Source: Promethearchaeota archaeon (GTDB taxonomy: Archaea > Asgardarchaeota > Lokiarchaeia > Sigyniarchaeales > Promethearchaeaceae). From it: DNA of 64,000 nt. The stretch lies in NCBI GenBank assembly GCA_016933055.1, contig JAFGBS010000033.1:1-64000 (forward strand), given 5' to 3'. This document shows positions 35,540 to 44,650 of the stretch, in pieces; the stretch's first letter is position 1, and each line of letters begins with the position of its first letter. Made by a program: the position numbers and the translations under genes. The notes beneath the pieces were generated by a model that did not search any database, was not told the origin of the DNA, and saw nothing but the letters and a program-made list of their open reading frames with translations.

Positions 35540-36844
35540 CTACTCCACCGCTGTTAAATCCGTACCCTTGGTTTCCTTAAGAAAAATGTGGATTAATGGT
35601 ATGTTTAAGAGTACTGGAATACCGAAAATGAGAAATGTAATACCTAATCCGATATGTTGAGTCGAAAATGCCCCAATAAAAAAACCTAAAGTAATTCCTA
35701 AGGACTGTACGAATGCACGAAATCCACTCCCCGTACCTCTACGATCAGTAGGTAAAATTTCAACTATGATGATTCTAAATAGAATCTGTAACCCATTATG
35801 ACCTATGTAACCCATGGTCATACCCATACTTATCAACAAAAATTCATTTGATCCCAATTTTCCCCCAAGATAAAGTAGAACACTTCCGATGGGAAGCATT
35901 GCGGAAAAGATGTAGAGTAAAAATTTGCGTCCAATTTTATCCGATAAGAACGCGATGACTAAATAAGCAATAATTATAGAAACTGCAATTATCATAATTA
36001 TATTACTGATTGCATCTTCCGTTAAACTGGTGTTACTTGCTGCAAAGGATTCAGCCATTTGAAGCAATAGATAATTTAAACCTAAAGTAAAACTCATAAA
36101 AGCAAGAACGAGAACTTCGGCTTTCCGCGTAGATTTAAACAACAATTTCAGATTTTTGTTGAATTTTGGTTTAAGTTCACTCTTAATTTTAATCGCATCT
36201 TTTTTCATCAATTCGAATTTAGATGATTCTTTAATTGTGAAGATCATTAACATTCCAAGGGGAAATGCTAAAGCTATTGGAAAATACGTCATTCCCCTCC
36301 ACGATCCAATCTCAGATCCCTCCGGTATGAAAATGTTACGAAATAACGGAATGAAAATGGGACCTAGAATCCCTAAAGCCATTACAATATTCGTGTAAAG
36401 GCCTCTATGTTTGGCATCTGATTCTTCCGTAATGTATATTAACCACATATCAGAACTGACAAACATATACGTGAACACTAAAAAAATTGTATAGGTTTGA
36501 ATGTTTACAGAGAAATTAAGCAGTAAAGCCGCTAAACCCATACCAAATGTTGTTAGTATTAACATCAGTTTTCGTCCAAATCGATCAGAAATACCTTGAC
36601 TGAAAAATACAAAATACATACCGAGTGTAGCTAAGCCAATTGAGAGATTCATGATGGAATCTGCTTTATTTTGAGAATATCCACTAAGAAATTCTTCAAT
36701 TATTTTCGAAGGAAATGATCCCGTGTAGGAAGCACTGTAAGAATCTAATAATTGAACAAAAACTAAGATTATCAATAAATAAATGAAATATCCCTTTTTT
36801 CTTTTTACGGTAGTGGCTCCTTTTTCATCAATCACATTAGACAT
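35540..36844 (-). CDS. MFS transporter
   Basis: The 434 residues form about 12 transmembrane helices with the MFS motif A GISDRFGRKLML between helices 2 and 3 and its second-half counterpart SDKIGRKFLLY. The RGTGSGFRAFVQSLG segment in the second half resembles metabolite/sugar porters. It shares strand with the aminotransferase (90 bases upstream of it) and is divergent from the GPH carrier at 36962. Substrate unknown. Confidence 0.85.
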   Translation of the reverse strand: MSNVIDEKGATTVKRKKGYFIYLLIILVFVQLLDSYSASYTGSFPSKIIEEFLSGYSQNKADSIMNLSIGLATLGMYFVFFSQGISDRFGRKLMLILTTFGMGLAALLLNFSVNIQTYTIFLVFTYMFVSSDMWLIYITEESDAKHRGLYTNIVMALGILGPIFIPLFRNIFIPEGSEIGSWRGMTYFPIALAFPLGMLMIFTIKESSKFELMKKDAIKIKSELKPKFNKNLKLLFKSTRKAEVLVLAFMSFTLGLNYLLLQMAESFAASNTSLTEDAISNIIMIIAVSIIIAYLVIAFLSDKIGRKFLLYIFSAMLPIGSVLLYLGGKLGSNEFLLISMGMTMGYIGHNGLQILFRIIIVEILPTDRRGTGSGFRAFVQSLGITLGFFIGAFSTQHIGLGITFLIFGIPVLLNIPLIHIFLKETKGTDLTAVE

Positions 36845-36916
36845 AGAATCCTTTCGACCAATTGTTGTATTAAAATGTTTTCTTCTCTAAGACTTGCATT
36901 TCTTAACATTTAATAA

Positions 36917-36924
36917 CTTTATAA
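36917..36924 (+). promoter_or_regulatory. TATA-like box before the sugar operon
   Basis: CTTTATAA lies 38-45 bases before the ATG at 36962, which would give a leader of about 15 bases. The neighbouring sequence is otherwise AT-rich, so the call is tentative. Confidence 0.35.
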
Positions 36925-36961
36925 CTGAATTATATTCCATTTAGAAACGAGTTGGATCCAC

Positions 36962-38335
36962 ATGACTGAAACACCGAAAAAACATAAAGGGACAAATCGA
37001 CAGAAAATTGCATTTGCGTTTGGAAATATCGGAGGTTTAGCTATCGCACAATCATCAATATTGCTATTATTCTCACATTACTATTCAAACCTTTCTATTC
37101 CACTTTCTGGATTAGGTATAGGTTTAATTTTAGTAATTTATGGAATATGGGATGCCATCAATGAACCATTATTAGGGCATATTTCCGACCTAACTCGTTC
37201 AAAATGGGGTAGACGCAAACCATTCATTATTATCGGATGTATTCCTCTAATAGTTTTTTCCGTCTTAATTTATACAGTACCCAATCTTAGTAAAATTTGG
37301 ACGTGGATCTATCTTTTGGTAGTACTAATCGGATATGAATCATTTGTAACCATGGTTGTGACTAGTTGGTATTCTCTGTACGCAGAAATGAGTTTGAATG
37401 AAAAAGAACGAGTCGACACTTCTAAGTTCATGCAAATGTTTGGGATTGTAGGTTTAGTCATTGGATTAGGGGTTGCACCTTTAATTGCTGGTTCCTTTTA
37501 TCCTAATCACATCCTTGGATATGGGGTTATGGGATTTGTATTAGCGATAATAACTGTTTGCGCAATGCTCCCGACTATTCTAATAGTGAAAGAAAATCCT
37601 GCCTACCAAATTCAAAAAGAAGAAAGATATCAATTTTTTGAATCCATGAAAACCTCATTTAAAAATAAGTCGTTTGTATTTTATGTGTTAGTTCAATTTC
37701 TGTTACAATTAGCTTATGCTGTGGTAGTTTCAAGCCTACCTTTGTTCTTTAAAGGGATTTTAAATTTGGGAGACCTTGAATATTCTTTAATATTATTAGC
37801 TGCTTTCATTACAGTCATCCCCTCGTTATTTCTTTGGATGAAAGTTGCAGAGAAAAAAGGAAGTAAATTCGCTTTAATAGCTTCAATGATTTGCTTTGGA
37901 ATAGTGTTTCCGTTTGTCTTCTTGATGAAAACAGTACCTATTGCCGTTATTATATTGTTATTAGCTGGGGTAGGCTTGTCCGGTTTAATGATGTTTCCTA
38001 CCGTGCTATTGGGAGACGTAATAGATGAAGATCAAACTATAACAATGAAAAGGAGAGAAGGTTATTATGCGGGGGTTTCGGGGGTTCTGATTAAATTATC
38101 TAGTGCACTTAGTTGGGGTATTATTGCGATATTTGTGACTTTTTTTAAAGTCCCTCGTGAAAATTTAGAGAGTATTACATTAACCGGGTTGCCTCGCCTT
38201 GGATTACAAATACTAGTCGGAGTGTTACCAGTAATAATTATAATTATTGGATTGCTATGCTTATGGAAATATCCTTTAACAGGCGACAGACTGAAATTAG
38301 TGAAAGAAAAAGTCGAGGAACTAAATAAATCTTAA
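36962..38335 (+). CDS. GPH-type sugar:cation symporter heading the sugar operon
   Basis: The 457 residues form about 12 helices, with INEPLLGHISDLTRSKWGRR in the loop after helix 2 and FPTVLLGDVIDEDQTITMKR in the second half, both characteristic of the GPH (MelB/XynB-like) family. It presumably imports the glycoside or uronide processed by the following six genes, which are on the same strand with gaps of 3-40 bases. Confidence 0.87.
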   Translation: MTETPKKHKGTNRQKIAFAFGNIGGLAIAQSSILLLFSHYYSNLSIPLSGLGIGLILVIYGIWDAINEPLLGHISDLTRSKWGRRKPFIIIGCIPLIVFSVLIYTVPNLSKIWTWIYLLVVLIGYESFVTMVVTSWYSLYAEMSLNEKERVDTSKFMQMFGIVGLVIGLGVAPLIAGSFYPNHILGYGVMGFVLAIITVCAMLPTILIVKENPAYQIQKEERYQFFESMKTSFKNKSFVFYVLVQFLLQLAYAVVVSSLPLFFKGILNLGDLEYSLILLAAFITVIPSLFLWMKVAEKKGSKFALIASMICFGIVFPFVFLMKTVPIAVIILLLAGVGLSGLMMFPTVLLGDVIDEDQTITMKRREGYYAGVSGVLIKLSSALSWGIIAIFVTFFKVPRENLESITLTGLPRLGLQILVGVLPVIIIIIGLLCLWKYPLTGDRLKLVKEKVEELNKS

Positions 38336-38341
38336 TTACTC

Positions 38342-38360
38342 TCTAATTTAGGCGGTTAAA
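38342..38360 (+). repeat. Start-proximal repeat element, copy 1
   Basis: TCTAATTTAGGCGGTTAAA ends 4 bases before the ATG of the GH38-like gene. A near copy, TCTAACTTAGGCAGTAAAG, lies at 40434-40452 before the aldolase gene of the same operon (13 of the first 15 bases identical). Confidence 0.45.
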
Positions 38361-38364
38361 ATCC

Positions 38365-40419
38365 ATGGAACAAGAAAATCCCAAAAATAAACCTGATTCT
38401 TTTTGGGAATTCTTTTTAAATCAACTTGCAAAAAAAACTCGTAGTAGATTGGGAAAATCAAGAAAATTAACACGAGCAATTTTTGGTGTACAAGAACGAC
38501 CTAAAGTATACATTACTCTGGGAGTACATGGTAATATTTTATATTCCGACATCGGATATTGTGAATTTGATTCTCCTGAGCGTGTATGGAAATTCATTCA
38601 AAAATGGGCTGATATGGCTCCTGTTCTTCCTATCGGTTTCGAGATAGGGATTTGTTCTTTAGAAAATTTAGCCAAATTTTATCCCATCTGGAAATTATTT
38701 CAAAAGAAGAATGTAGAAATTATAAATCCTTTGTACAGTCAACCGTATTTACGTCACCTTGGTGAAGAATCTAATATTCGTCAGTTGAAGTTTGGTTTGG
38801 AGATTCTTAAGCAAAATGACATTTCGTGTGGAGTTTATTCATCCTCCGAACATACTCTACATCCTCAATTACCTCAATTGCTCTATGGTTTTAGGATAAA
38901 AAACGTTTACGCGACAACAAGATTAGGAGGAGGAGCTCCTACTAGTTATCTGCCAAAACTCTATTGGAAGGGATTGGATGGCACTACCATTAAATGCATT
39001 GTAAACCAATCAGGTATTCCTAATGGACAGGTATGGCACGGAAAATTCTTCCAAGAACTCGCAAGTTTGCTATTTTTAGCATTTTCTCGACCTGATTTAT
39101 CATGGGTATTATACGAGAATATTGAGGATGTAGCTTATGATTTTCCAGAAATTCAGGAGATTTATGATCACATAGAGGAATTTGAGCATTCTAATATTCA
39201 TTTTAGAAGATTTGGAGATATTTTTTCTAATCAATGTCCATTTTCTCGTATAATATCATGGAAAATTGAAGATTTTCCGCTACAATTTATGTATTCCCAA
39301 GTGATTTCGGAAGTACGAAAACTGGAGGATTACCTAATCAATCAAGAAGCCATCTCTTCCTTACTCTCATTATTGGATTTTGAAATCCCTTCCCCATCGT
39401 TTGAGGAAATTTGGAAAAGACTGCTTACGGCTCAAAATCATGATGCGTATATTGTTCCCTACGTAACTCACGGATTGTATCTCTTGTCTCAAGGATTATC
39501 TGAGATTAATCCTTCAGGATTGACTATTGAAGAAAAATCTCTGCAAATTTTAAATCAGGCTAAAACAGAAATAGATGAGAAAACCAAATTTACTCCATCC
39601 TTAAACCAATCATATGAAGAAGCATATATCAATTGGTTGTGGAGTAGAGAGATCCTTGATGGTGATCATCTTATTTCGTTACCATCATGCGGTTATGCAA
39701 AAACACATTCTGCATCCTATAAGTCCAAAACCTATCCCTCCAAAGGAAATCGTTCTCTGAATAATCTTCTCGCTTGGATAGAATCCCCAGTATTAGATGG
39801 TCTTAATACATCCAAATATATTAGATTAGAGGATTATTCGGTAGAACTTGAAGACCATTATATATATCAGAAACTTAGAATCTGTTCAAAAAAAGACTTT
39901 GAACTCATTATATCTAATTGTGAGGAATTGTATATCACCTATCCATTTGGAGCACAAAAAACAACAGAGACCTATGGACATTCTCATCGATTCTATTGGA
40001 TTAACAAAAAACTTGTCATTGTTCACTTTGGATGCCCTTATTTCACTTGTAATGGAGAAAAACTTAGGATTAAAGTATCTAGAGGTGACCACCTCTTCGG
40101 GTTGGGATTAGCTTCTACCTTGAAAATGGCATATCATCTAGCGTGGGATTTCTTTTTTCCACCTCAGAAGGTAATGATTCCCATTTCATCCAAAGATTCC
40201 CAATCCCTTTTACGCATCAAATTTAATGATTTTATCCCTACATCCATACGTAAAAGGGGATCAGAAACAATATTACGCGGATTTTGTGTTGGTAAGTCTT
40301 CTCCAAAGGTAGAAAATGGCACTTTTCTCGATTTAAACGATATTAGACAAGACGGGAAAATCAAGCAAACAAACAAATCCTCTAAATGGAAGATCCTATC
40401 CTATTTAGTAAACGACTGA
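38365..40419 (+). CDS. GH38-like (alpha-mannosidase superfamily) protein with altered active site
   Basis: The 684 residues follow the GH38 plan: N-terminal barrel with VYITLGVHGNILYSDIGY, SQPYLRHLGEESNIRQLKFG, LHPQLPQLLYGFRIKNVYAT, then the AQNHDAY segment near 356 matching the GH38 Q-H/F-H-D motif, and a beta-rich C-terminal part. The standard metal/nucleophile residues differ: the first motif is H-G-N (residues 55-57) not H-x-D, and the usual D-x-F-G nucleophile block reads S-S-S-E-H near 157-161. It may use other residues or be a lyase, phosphorylase or binding protein. It follows the sugar carrier gene by 29 bases. Confidence 0.7.
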   Translation: MEQENPKNKPDSFWEFFLNQLAKKTRSRLGKSRKLTRAIFGVQERPKVYITLGVHGNILYSDIGYCEFDSPERVWKFIQKWADMAPVLPIGFEIGICSLENLAKFYPIWKLFQKKNVEIINPLYSQPYLRHLGEESNIRQLKFGLEILKQNDISCGVYSSSEHTLHPQLPQLLYGFRIKNVYATTRLGGGAPTSYLPKLYWKGLDGTTIKCIVNQSGIPNGQVWHGKFFQELASLLFLAFSRPDLSWVLYENIEDVAYDFPEIQEIYDHIEEFEHSNIHFRRFGDIFSNQCPFSRIISWKIEDFPLQFMYSQVISEVRKLEDYLINQEAISSLLSLLDFEIPSPSFEEIWKRLLTAQNHDAYIVPYVTHGLYLLSQGLSEINPSGLTIEEKSLQILNQAKTEIDEKTKFTPSLNQSYEEAYINWLWSREILDGDHLISLPSCGYAKTHSASYKSKTYPSKGNRSLNNLLAWIESPVLDGLNTSKYIRLEDYSVELEDHYIYQKLRICSKKDFELIISNCEELYITYPFGAQKTTETYGHSHRFYWINKKLVIVHFGCPYFTCNGEKLRIKVSRGDHLFGLGLASTLKMAYHLAWDFFFPPQKVMIPISSKDSQSLLRIKFNDFIPTSIRKRGSETILRGFCVGKSSPKVENGTFLDLNDIRQDGKIKQTNKSSKWKILSYLVND

Positions 40420-40433
40420 ATAGAAAATTTATA

Positions 40434-40452
40434 TCTAACTTAGGCAGTAAAG
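40434..40452 (+). repeat. Start-proximal repeat element, copy 2
   Basis: TCTAACTTAGGCAGTAAAG ends 7 bases before the ATG of the aldolase gene and resembles the element at 38342-38360. It may serve translation or internal transcription starts within the operon. Confidence 0.45.
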
Positions 40453-40459
40453 TAATTTT

Positions 40460-41137
40460 ATGGAGTTAAAAAGAAAAGAACTAAAAAAAATTATAACAGA
40501 CTATAACTCTCTTTACTCATGTGCGGTATCTGATGCAATAGACGAATTAGGATTGGAACCTGGATTTTTACCACACGATTTTCGTCCCATTTGGCCGGGA
40601 GCACGAATAATTGGATTTGCAGGTATAATAAAAATGATTCCTTCCGAAGAACCTCTAGATGATAACGTTATAGCAAAATTGGGAACATATTTTGGTCAGA
40701 TGCCCAAATTTCCCATATTTTGTGTAGATATGGACGGTAAAATGCTTGCAGCGGGATTGGGTCAAGGAACAAGTCGAATCTTACGGGGATTTGGATTCAA
40801 AGGCGGACTAGTGAATGGTCCTGTAAGAGATATCCCGCAAGTTACTGCACAAGGATTTCCAATTTTTGCTCGAGGAATCATATGTTCCTCAATTCGAGGT
40901 AGAATGAACATAGATTTCGACGCTGTGAATAAACCCTTTAACATTGGAGATCGAACCATTCATCCAGGTGATCTTATCTTTGGAGATATAAATGGAGTAG
41001 TAGTTGTACATCAAGAGAATTTGCTAGAAGTTCTCGAAAAAGCTAAAGAAATTGCATCCACAGACGAATGGTGGTATAAGCAATTAGAAAATGGTCGAGA
41101 TCCCTCTGATATTGAGAAAGAACGTCCACTACCGTGA
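40460..41137 (+). CDS. RraA-like / HMG-aldolase family protein
   Basis: The 225 residues match the RraA/4-hydroxy-4-methyl-2-oxoglutarate aldolase family: SCAVSDAIDELGLEPG at the start, GLVNGPVRDIPQV with the catalytic Arg-Asp, and the C-terminal IHPGDLIFGDINGVVVVHQ. Family members split 2-oxo acids such as 4-hydroxy-2-oxo compounds, yielding pyruvate. In this operon it would be the retro-aldol step after the IlvD/Edd-type dehydratase. Regulation of RNase E is not relevant in an archaeon. Confidence 0.87.
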   Translation: MELKRKELKKIITDYNSLYSCAVSDAIDELGLEPGFLPHDFRPIWPGARIIGFAGIIKMIPSEEPLDDNVIAKLGTYFGQMPKFPIFCVDMDGKMLAAGLGQGTSRILRGFGFKGGLVNGPVRDIPQVTAQGFPIFARGIICSSIRGRMNIDFDAVNKPFNIGDRTIHPGDLIFGDINGVVVVHQENLLEVLEKAKEIASTDEWWYKQLENGRDPSDIEKERPLP

Positions 41138-41149
41138 GGAGGATTATAT

Positions 41150-42130
41150 ATGAAAATTTTAATCACAGGTAGCGCGGGGTACTTAGGAAAAAATCTAGTT
41201 ACTAAATCACTAGAACGAAATATGGATGTAGTTGGGATTGATATTAAACCCAACAACATATTGAATACTCAGTATATTGAAGAAATCTGTGACATAGTGT
41301 ATAAGGATTTAGTGCATGATGTTTTTAATCGCCATAAGCCTGATGTAGTCGTACATTGTGCTGGTGCCCTTGCACAGTTCGTTTCTGATGAAGAAAAAAT
41401 GCACGAGATAAATGTTGAGGGAACCCGCATCCTATTGGATGAATCTTGGAACCAGAGAGAATCAGTAAAGAAGTTCATTTTTCTATCCTCGGTTGAAGTA
41501 TATGGAATCGATATTCCAATTCCCTGCCCTGAAACAGCTCCGATGAATCCTGTCTGCCAATATGGAGAGGATAAAGCAGAATGTGAAGAATTATGTGATA
41601 AATATTCAGAAAAAGGATTGAAAATCACAATATTTCGTCCTCCTACAATTACTGGTCCAGGTCAAAACGAACCTACATTACTCGGACAAATAAAAAATGC
41701 ATATAAAGGTAGAAGAGCATTTTTACCAGGAGGAGGATATACAAAACTTCAAATGGTAAATGTGTTTGATGTTTGTGAAGCGATCTTCCTTGCAATCGAT
41801 AATCCTAAATCGAACGGGGAAATTTTCAATCTTGGAAGTGATAATATTCCCACTCTTCGTGAAATGGTAGTTGCACTCTATGAATATGCAGGCAAAACCC
41901 CAAAATTCTTTGCATTGGGAGCGGGGATCCTCCGTTTTATTGTAAAAATTCTGAGTTTTTTACACATATCCCCAATAGAACCCCAACATTTGGAGATAGC
42001 TCTTAAAGATTATACCTTTGATACAACGAAAATTAAAAAAATCTTGGATTGGAAACCAACAAGAACAGATTCCGAATCCGCTTGTGATACTTATGATTGG
42101 TATATAAATTCACTCCAAAAACAACAATAA
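41150..42130 (+). CDS. NAD-dependent epimerase/dehydratase (extended SDR)
   Basis: The 326 residues have the Rossmann loop ITGSAGYLGKNLV, VVHCAGALAQF, SSVEVYG and the catalytic YGEDK (Y-x3-K), the extended SDR pattern of UDP-sugar epimerases and sugar/uronate dehydrogenases. A candidate role is oxidation or epimerisation of the imported sugar within this operon. It is 12 bases after the aldolase gene, with GGAGG 8-12 bases ahead of the start. Confidence 0.87.
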   Translation: MKILITGSAGYLGKNLVTKSLERNMDVVGIDIKPNNILNTQYIEEICDIVYKDLVHDVFNRHKPDVVVHCAGALAQFVSDEEKMHEINVEGTRILLDESWNQRESVKKFIFLSSVEVYGIDIPIPCPETAPMNPVCQYGEDKAECEELCDKYSEKGLKITIFRPPTITGPGQNEPTLLGQIKNAYKGRRAFLPGGGYTKLQMVNVFDVCEAIFLAIDNPKSNGEIFNLGSDNIPTLREMVVALYEYAGKTPKFFALGAGILRFIVKILSFLHISPIEPQHLEIALKDYTFDTTKIKKILDWKPTRTDSESACDTYDWYINSLQKQQ

Positions 42131-42151
42131 TATGAAAATAGGAGAAGAAGA

Positions 42152-42955
42152 ATGTTAAAAACGGAAAAATACGAGGATCTGACTATTATTACAACTGGTC
42201 GGGGTTTTCTCGGTGCATATATTTATCCGGTTTATAGTTATTTATTGGATGATTTACTTATTGACACGGGAACAACAATATGTAGGAATCAATTACTGGA
42301 TTTTCTAGATGATAAAGTAATCAAAATAATCGTAAATACACATGCTCATGAAGATCATGTTGGAAATAATGCAATTTTAAACGAAAGAAGAGATATTACA
42401 CTTTATGCGCATAGGGAAGCAATTAAACGGATTGAAAATCCCGCTCTTCTTGATCTGCGTAGATATCAAAAATTTACGTGGGGAGTTCCTCAATCCTCAA
42501 AACCAAGTGAAATTCCCTCTGAAATCAAAACCAAATCCCATTTACTAGAAGTGATCCATACTCCTGGACATTGTCCGGGGCATATTTGCCTATATGAACC
42601 TACGAAGAAATGGCTTTTTTCAGGAGATCTTCATGTTGGTAAATTATCTCTTGAGGTACAACCTTTCGAAAATTTGTTACAAATCATGACCTCACTGGAA
42701 ATATTAACTAATTATGAGGTGAAAGAGATTTTTTGTGCACATCTTGGCCATATTCCAAATGGAAATATGGTCCTTCAAAACAAACTTGCTTTTTTAAAAA
42801 ATGCAAAGGAACACGCAGAGAAATTATATTCAGAACATTTATCCTTAAAAGAAATTACCAATCAAATTGCGGGTAAAGAAACAATTATGAAAGTAATTAC
42901 AAAGGGACATATGTCGAAACTAAATGGAATAAAAAGTCTTTTACAAATGCAATAG
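42152..42955 (+). CDS. Metallo-beta-lactamase-fold hydrolase
   Basis: The 267 residues contain the metal motif NTHAHEDHVGNN (H-x-H-x-D-H), the third His in VIHTPGHCPGHICLY and the Asp in WLFSGDLHVGKL, ending with AHLGHI. This is a dinuclear-metal MBL hydrolase. In a sugar-acid operon, lactone hydrolysis would be a suitable job, but thioesterase or glyoxalase-type activity is equally compatible. It has GGAGAAGAAG just before the ATG. Confidence 0.85.
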   Translation: MLKTEKYEDLTIITTGRGFLGAYIYPVYSYLLDDLLIDTGTTICRNQLLDFLDDKVIKIIVNTHAHEDHVGNNAILNERRDITLYAHREAIKRIENPALLDLRRYQKFTWGVPQSSKPSEIPSEIKTKSHLLEVIHTPGHCPGHICLYEPTKKWLFSGDLHVGKLSLEVQPFENLLQIMTSLEILTNYEVKEIFCAHLGHIPNGNMVLQNKLAFLKNAKEHAEKLYSEHLSLKEITNQIAGKETIMKVITKGHMSKLNGIKSLLQMQ

Positions 42956-42964
42956 GTAAACAGA

Positions 42965-44647
42965 ATGAATAAATCTCAACAGGAATCCGATCCCAAAGCT
43001 AGGAGTAAAGAAATATTTAGTTTAATTAAAAACACCCCGTTTTACTATGTCACGACTGGAATAATGAAGGGCATTGGTCTTGAAGCAAAAGAGATTGAGC
43101 GTAAACCCTTAATTGGGGTAGTCAATACATGGAATGAGTTAAATCCCGGTCATAAACATTTACGATATCTTGCAGAAGGTGTAAAATGGGGAGTATTAGA
43201 ATCAGGAGGAATTCCTCTTGAATTCAATACAATTGCTCCATGTGATGGATGGGCGAATGGAAATGATGGAATGCGATATATTCTTCCTCAGCGGGAAATA
43301 ATTGCGGACTCTATTGAATGTATGATACAAGCCCATCGTCTGGATGCAATGGTAACACTCTCGAGCTGTGACAAAATCAATCCTGCGGTATTAATGGCAG
43401 CGATACGTTTAGATATTCCAACCATTTGCGTTCCTGGAGGTCCTAGTTTATACGACATTCATTGGATCCCGCAAAATGAATACAAAGGTATTGAGCAAGA
43501 GAATTATGAGAATTTTGATACAAAAGTAAATTGTATATCCTGTGGAACATGTGGTGCATGTGAACAAATGGGTACTGCAAATACTTTTCAATGTTTAATG
43601 GAAGCTTTTGGAATGACTTTGCCAAATGCCGCCACAATCCCAGCAGTGACCCAACAGAAATATATTATTGCAAAACAATCCGGGAAACAAATTTTAACCC
43701 TACTCGAGAAGAACATAATTCCATCGAAAATTATGACACAGAAATCCTTAGAGAATGTTATAAAAGTCGATCTAGCCATAGGAGGTTCCACTAATTCTGC
43801 AATTCATTTACCGGCAATCGCCCATGAAATGGGAATTGATTTTAATCTAGATTGGTTTAATGATTATAGCAAAATAATTCCTACAATTGTGAATGTCTCT
43901 CCTACTGGAAGTTATGGAATTTCGGATTTATATAAAGCAGGGGGGATTTCGGCAGTATTAAAGCGTTTGGAATCCCATCTTAATTTGGATTGTTTAACCG
44001 TATCGGGAAAAACTCTAAAAAAAGTCATCAAAAAAGTAGAAATTTTGGATCCTAATGTAATACATCCTCTAGAAAATCCTGTATTTCCTGAGGGGGGGAC
44101 GGTGATCTTGAAAGGCAATTTAGCCCCTGAAGGTGCCGTTATTAAGCAGAGTGCAATTAGAAAAACAAATTTACTGAAATTTTCTGGAAAAGCGATAGTA
44201 TTTAATTCAGAAAAAGATGCCATAGAAGCACTACTCCAAGATAAAATCAAAAATGGGAATGTTGTAGTGATTCGCTATGAAGGTCCTAAAGGAGGACCGG
44301 GAATGCCCGAGCTGCTTGCTTTCACTGCTTCCTTAATGCTCTATAAGGGTTTACAGGATATTGCACTGATTTCTGACGGGCGATTTTCTGGTGCAACATG
44401 GGGTCCATGTATTGGACATGTATGTCCCGAAGCGTATGAGGGGGGTCTGATCGCAGTGGTTCAAGAAGGGGATCCAATTGATATTGACATACCCAAACGG
44501 AAACTCCATTTAAATGTGTCTGAAAGAGAAATTGAGAATCGATTCAATGATTGGAAAAGAATAGAACGGGATATTAAGAGTAGTACCCTTTTAAAATATC
44601 GAAAATTGGTCTCTTCAGCTAGCGAAGGTGCGGTGTTGAGATTTTAG
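42965..44647 (+). CDS. IlvD/Edd family sugar-acid or dihydroxy-acid dehydratase
   Basis: The 560 residues carry the three iron-sulfur cysteines of the IlvD/Edd family, in NTIAPCDGWANGNDG, TLSSCDKINPA and CGTCGACEQMGTANTFQ, plus LPNAATIPAV, GGSTNSAIHLPAIA and SDGRFSGATWGPCIGHVCPEA. It removes water from 2,3-dihydroxy acids. Both branched-chain synthesis and sugar-acid breakdown use this family; the operon partners favour an aldonate or uronate-derived acid. The gap to the MBL gene is 9 bases. Confidence 0.9.
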   Translation: MNKSQQESDPKARSKEIFSLIKNTPFYYVTTGIMKGIGLEAKEIERKPLIGVVNTWNELNPGHKHLRYLAEGVKWGVLESGGIPLEFNTIAPCDGWANGNDGMRYILPQREIIADSIECMIQAHRLDAMVTLSSCDKINPAVLMAAIRLDIPTICVPGGPSLYDIHWIPQNEYKGIEQENYENFDTKVNCISCGTCGACEQMGTANTFQCLMEAFGMTLPNAATIPAVTQQKYIIAKQSGKQILTLLEKNIIPSKIMTQKSLENVIKVDLAIGGSTNSAIHLPAIAHEMGIDFNLDWFNDYSKIIPTIVNVSPTGSYGISDLYKAGGISAVLKRLESHLNLDCLTVSGKTLKKVIKKVEILDPNVIHPLENPVFPEGGTVILKGNLAPEGAVIKQSAIRKTNLLKFSGKAIVFNSEKDAIEALLQDKIKNGNVVVIRYEGPKGGPGMPELLAFTASLMLYKGLQDIALISDGRFSGATWGPCIGHVCPEAYEGGLIAVVQEGDPIDIDIPKRKLHLNVSEREIENRFNDWKRIERDIKSSTLLKYRKLVSSASEGAVLRF

Positions 44648-44650
44648 CGA

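Noticed and set aside
40460..41137. RNase E regulator RraA
   Set aside because: No RNase E is expected in archaea; the catalytic Arg-Asp and operon context favour the aldolase branch of this family.
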